Origin: Paeniglutamicibacter antarcticus_C
Lineage (GTDB): Bacteria; Actinomycetota; Actinomycetes; Actinomycetales; Micrococcaceae
DNA length: 64,000 bases
Reading direction: 5' to 3'
Assembly: GCF_039544305.1 (NCBI RefSeq)
Contig: NZ_BAABLK010000093.1
Span: forward strand, 1-64,000
Positions 62,309 to 64,000 of this stretch are shown one piece after another (within the stretch, counting starts at the first letter, position 1; every line of letters begins with the position of its first letter). The position numbers were made by a program, and so were the translations under genes. Under the pieces are notes generated by a model. The model was not told the DNA's origin. It saw only the letters and a list, made by a program, of their open reading frames with translations, and did no database searches.

Positions 62309-63682
62309 ATGAGTGTTTACGCAGTCACCAACCCGACGACAGGTATCGTCGAAGCCACCTACCCCACGGCCACCGACGCGGATATCGCCTCGGCGTTGAA
62401 TCGTTCCGACACCGCATTCGGCACCTGGCACACCTCGGAAATCACTGAGCGCGCCGCGCTGCTGAACCGCGTAGCGGACCTTTACCAGGAGCACCGCGAC
62501 GAGCTGGCGGGAATCATCACCCGTGAAATGGGCAAGCCGATTGTCCAGTCCGGCAAGGAAATCGACATCACTGTCTCCATCTACAGGTACTACGCCGCAA
62601 ACGGCGAGAAGTTCTTGGCCGATGAAGAACTCGAGGTGGCCTCCGGCGGCACCGCGCTGGTGCGCAAGGAAGGGGTGGGTGTGCTGCTGGGCATCATGCC
62701 GTGGAACTTCCCGTACTACCAGGTCGCCCGGTTTGCCGCGCCAAACCTGATGAACGGCAACACGATCCTGCTCAAGCACGCCCCGCAGTGCCCGGAGTCG
62801 GCCCTGGCCATGGAGGCCATCTTCACCGACGCCGGCGCCCCCGACGGCGCCTATGTGAACATCTTCGCCACCAACGACCAGGCCGCGGAGATCATTGCCG
62901 ATCCCCGCATCCAAGGCGTATCGCTCACCGGTTCGGAACGCGCAGGTTCCGCGGTGGCCGAGGTCGCCGGGCGCAACCTGAAGAAGGTCGTGCTCGAGCT
63001 CGGCGGCTCGGACCCGTTCCTGGTGCTGGATAACGCCAACATCAAGCGCGCAGCCAAGCAGGCGATGTTCGGCCGCTTTTCCAACACCGGCCAGGCCTGC
63101 AACGCAGCCAAGCGCATCATTATCGACGAGGCAGTCTACGACGAGTTCGTTGACTCCTTCACCGGCGCCGTCGCAGGAATCAAGGTCGGAGACCCGGCGG
63201 CGCCGGAGACCTTCATGGGACCGCTCTCATCGGCCGCGGCGCGCGAGGGACTCGCCGCGCAGGTGAAGGACGCCATCGACAAGGGCGCCACCGTTCTCGC
63301 TGGTGGAACCGCGCTGGAGGGCGAGGGCTCGTTCTTCGCCCCGACGGTGCTGGCCGATGTCACCCAGGACATGCGCGCCTACTCCGAGGAACTCTTCGGA
63401 CCTGTCGCGGTGCTCTACAAGGTATCCGGCGACGAGGAGGCAGTGGCCCTGGCCAACAGCTCGGCGTACGGACTCGGCGCCTCAATCCAGAGTGAGGACA
63501 TGGACCGTGCACGGGACATCGCCGAGAAACTGGAGGTCGGGATGGTCTCGATCAACCAGACAAGTGGCACCGCCGCAGAGCTTCCCTTCGGCGGGGTCAA
63601 GCGCTCGGGCGTTGGACGCGAATTGGGCAAGTACGGCATGGAGGAGTTCGTCAACCGCAAGCTGGTCACCTACCGCGGCTAG
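62309..63682 (+). CDS. NAD(P)-dependent succinate-semialdehyde dehydrogenase-like enzyme
   Basis: An aldehyde dehydrogenase superfamily protein of 457 residues. The nucleophile Cys264 is in NTGQACNAAKR and the general base Glu230 is in LELGGSDPF. Their 34-residue spacing is the same as in characterised ALDHs. The cofactor-binding block LLGIMPWNFPYYQ and the C-terminal LPFGGVKRSGVGRELGKYG fit the short SSADH (YneI/Sad, GabD-like) subgroup. It oxidises succinate semialdehyde to succinate in the GABA shunt; other small aldehydes are possible. Start ATG 62309 with GGAG 6 nt upstream. No GABA transaminase gene is adjacent. Confidence 0.9.
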   Translation: MSVYAVTNPTTGIVEATYPTATDADIASALNRSDTAFGTWHTSEITERAALLNRVADLYQEHRDELAGIITREMGKPIVQSGKEIDITVSIYRYYAANGEKFLADEELEVASGGTALVRKEGVGVLLGIMPWNFPYYQVARFAAPNLMNGNTILLKHAPQCPESALAMEAIFTDAGAPDGAYVNIFATNDQAAEIIADPRIQGVSLTGSERAGSAVAEVAGRNLKKVVLELGGSDPFLVLDNANIKRAAKQAMFGRFSNTGQACNAAKRIIIDEAVYDEFVDSFTGAVAGIKVGDPAAPETFMGPLSSAAAREGLAAQVKDAIDKGATVLAGGTALEGEGSFFAPTVLADVTQDMRAYSEELFGPVAVLYKVSGDEEAVALANSSAYGLGASIQSEDMDRARDIAEKLEVGMVSINQTSGTAAELPFGGVKRSGVGRELGKYGMEEFVNRKLVTYRG

Positions 63683-63703
63683 TTCCGGCACCACCGCGTA
63701 GCC

Positions 63704-63743
63704 AAGAAGGCCTCCCGAACAGCGATGTCCGGGAGGCCTTCTT
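63704..63743. terminator. Bidirectional hairpin terminator
   Basis: A 14-bp perfect inverted repeat (63704-63717 and 63730-63743) with a 12-nt loop lies between the converging aldehyde dehydrogenase gene and the gene at the right edge. The arms end in AAGAA/TTCTT. Confidence 0.75.
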
Positions 63744-63783
63744 CGTCCTTCCGCGCCTTGGACCGCAATGTGGTCCACTCTCG

Positions 63784-64000
63784 TTAGGGTACGCGGGCTG
63801 TCCAGGCGTCGGTGGTGAACTTCGTCTCAGCCAGCTCGCGGGCCGTGTTGAGCGTTTCGGTATCGAGCTCGCGCCCGGTGGCGCCGTATCGACGGGTGAA
63901 GGTCTGGGCCATGCGTTCGATGATTTCGTCCCGGCCCATTTTGGCCTGGCTCTTGAGCGGGTCAACGCGTTTCACGGCCGAGGCGATTCCCTTGTCGGAG
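63784..64000 (-). CDS. Partial gene running out of the window, function unknown
   Basis: At least 72 codons are open on the minus strand to the window edge, ending at the stop at 63784. A GTG at 63975 could be a start, but the frame reads on upstream without a stop and there is no ribosome site, so I take this as the 3' end of a larger gene. The visible end is hydrophilic (MGRDEIIERMAQTFTRRYG, RELAETKFTTDAW). I recognise no family. Confidence 0.5.
   Translation of the reverse strand, partial: SDKGIASAVKRVDPLKSQAKMGRDEIIERMAQTFTRRYGATGRELDTETLNTARELAETKFTTDAWTARVP

Overview
The window looks like part of the chromosome of a high-GC actinobacterium of the Arthrobacter / Paeniglutamicibacter group (Micrococcaceae). 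It carries the actinobacterial QcrCAB respiratory branch, RbpA, a complete Pup-proteasome locus with PafB and PafC fused in one frame, two mycothiol biosynthesis genes (mshC, mshA), Ppm1, and a HelY-type helicase. The organism assignment is inferred from gene content, not from a search.

Left part (1-9.5 kb): an apparently empty 1.15 kb, then on the minus strand ctaE-qcrC-qcrA-qcrB (cytochrome oxidase subunit III and the bcc complex). trpD is divergent from them. Next come an Lrp-type RAM-domain protein, a DUF3054 membrane protein, and a class II glutamine amidotransferase interrupted by an in-frame amber codon.

Terminus-like segment (9.8-12.7 kb): a leaderless membrane-protein gene ends exactly at a 28-bp site with the architecture and arm sequences of an actinobacterial dif site (10665-10692). 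A degenerate second dif-like site in the same orientation lies 286 bp further on (10951-10978). A decayed zapE/AFG1-like ATPase follows, without its P-loop and with a frameshift, and runs into the peptide deformylase gene. If the dif call is right, this window contains the replication terminus, and the two broken genes beside it fit local gene decay or past use of the site by Xer-exploiting elements.

12.9-19 kb: an rRNA methyltransferase, an NfeD-SPFH pair, rbpA and ppm1 converging on a 46-bp perfect palindrome, and a YtcJ-type amidohydrolase.

19-36.7 kb: a long minus-strand block for protein turnover and export. In transcription order it holds a HAD phosphatase, an M50 membrane protease, trmI, arc (mpa)-dop-pup-prcB-prcA-pafA, two FKBP-type prolyl isomerases (one a lipoprotein), pafBC, a small membrane protein, tatA, tatC and helY. 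Several start/stop codons overlap. A PAC2-family protein is divergently placed at the upstream end.

36.7-45 kb: mshC, uppP, a small acidic protein divergent from a DUF5703 protein, an acyl-CoA dehydrogenase-like protein, an M20 peptidase, tRNA-Leu(GAG) and mshA.

45-54 kb: a fatty-acid module equivalent to the mycobacterial htdX-fabG4-fadA2 locus on the minus strand. It is divergent from a TetR regulator and an acyl-CoA oxidase, and a perfect 13-bp inverted repeat lies between the two arms. A mycothiol-dependent isomerase-like protein, PspA and a small membrane protein follow.

54-64 kb: an SDR-like protein with an inserted zinc ribbon, an MMPL transporter, aminopeptidase N, a succinate-semialdehyde-type dehydrogenase, and a partial gene at the right edge. 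No transposase, CRISPR array or prophage gene was seen.
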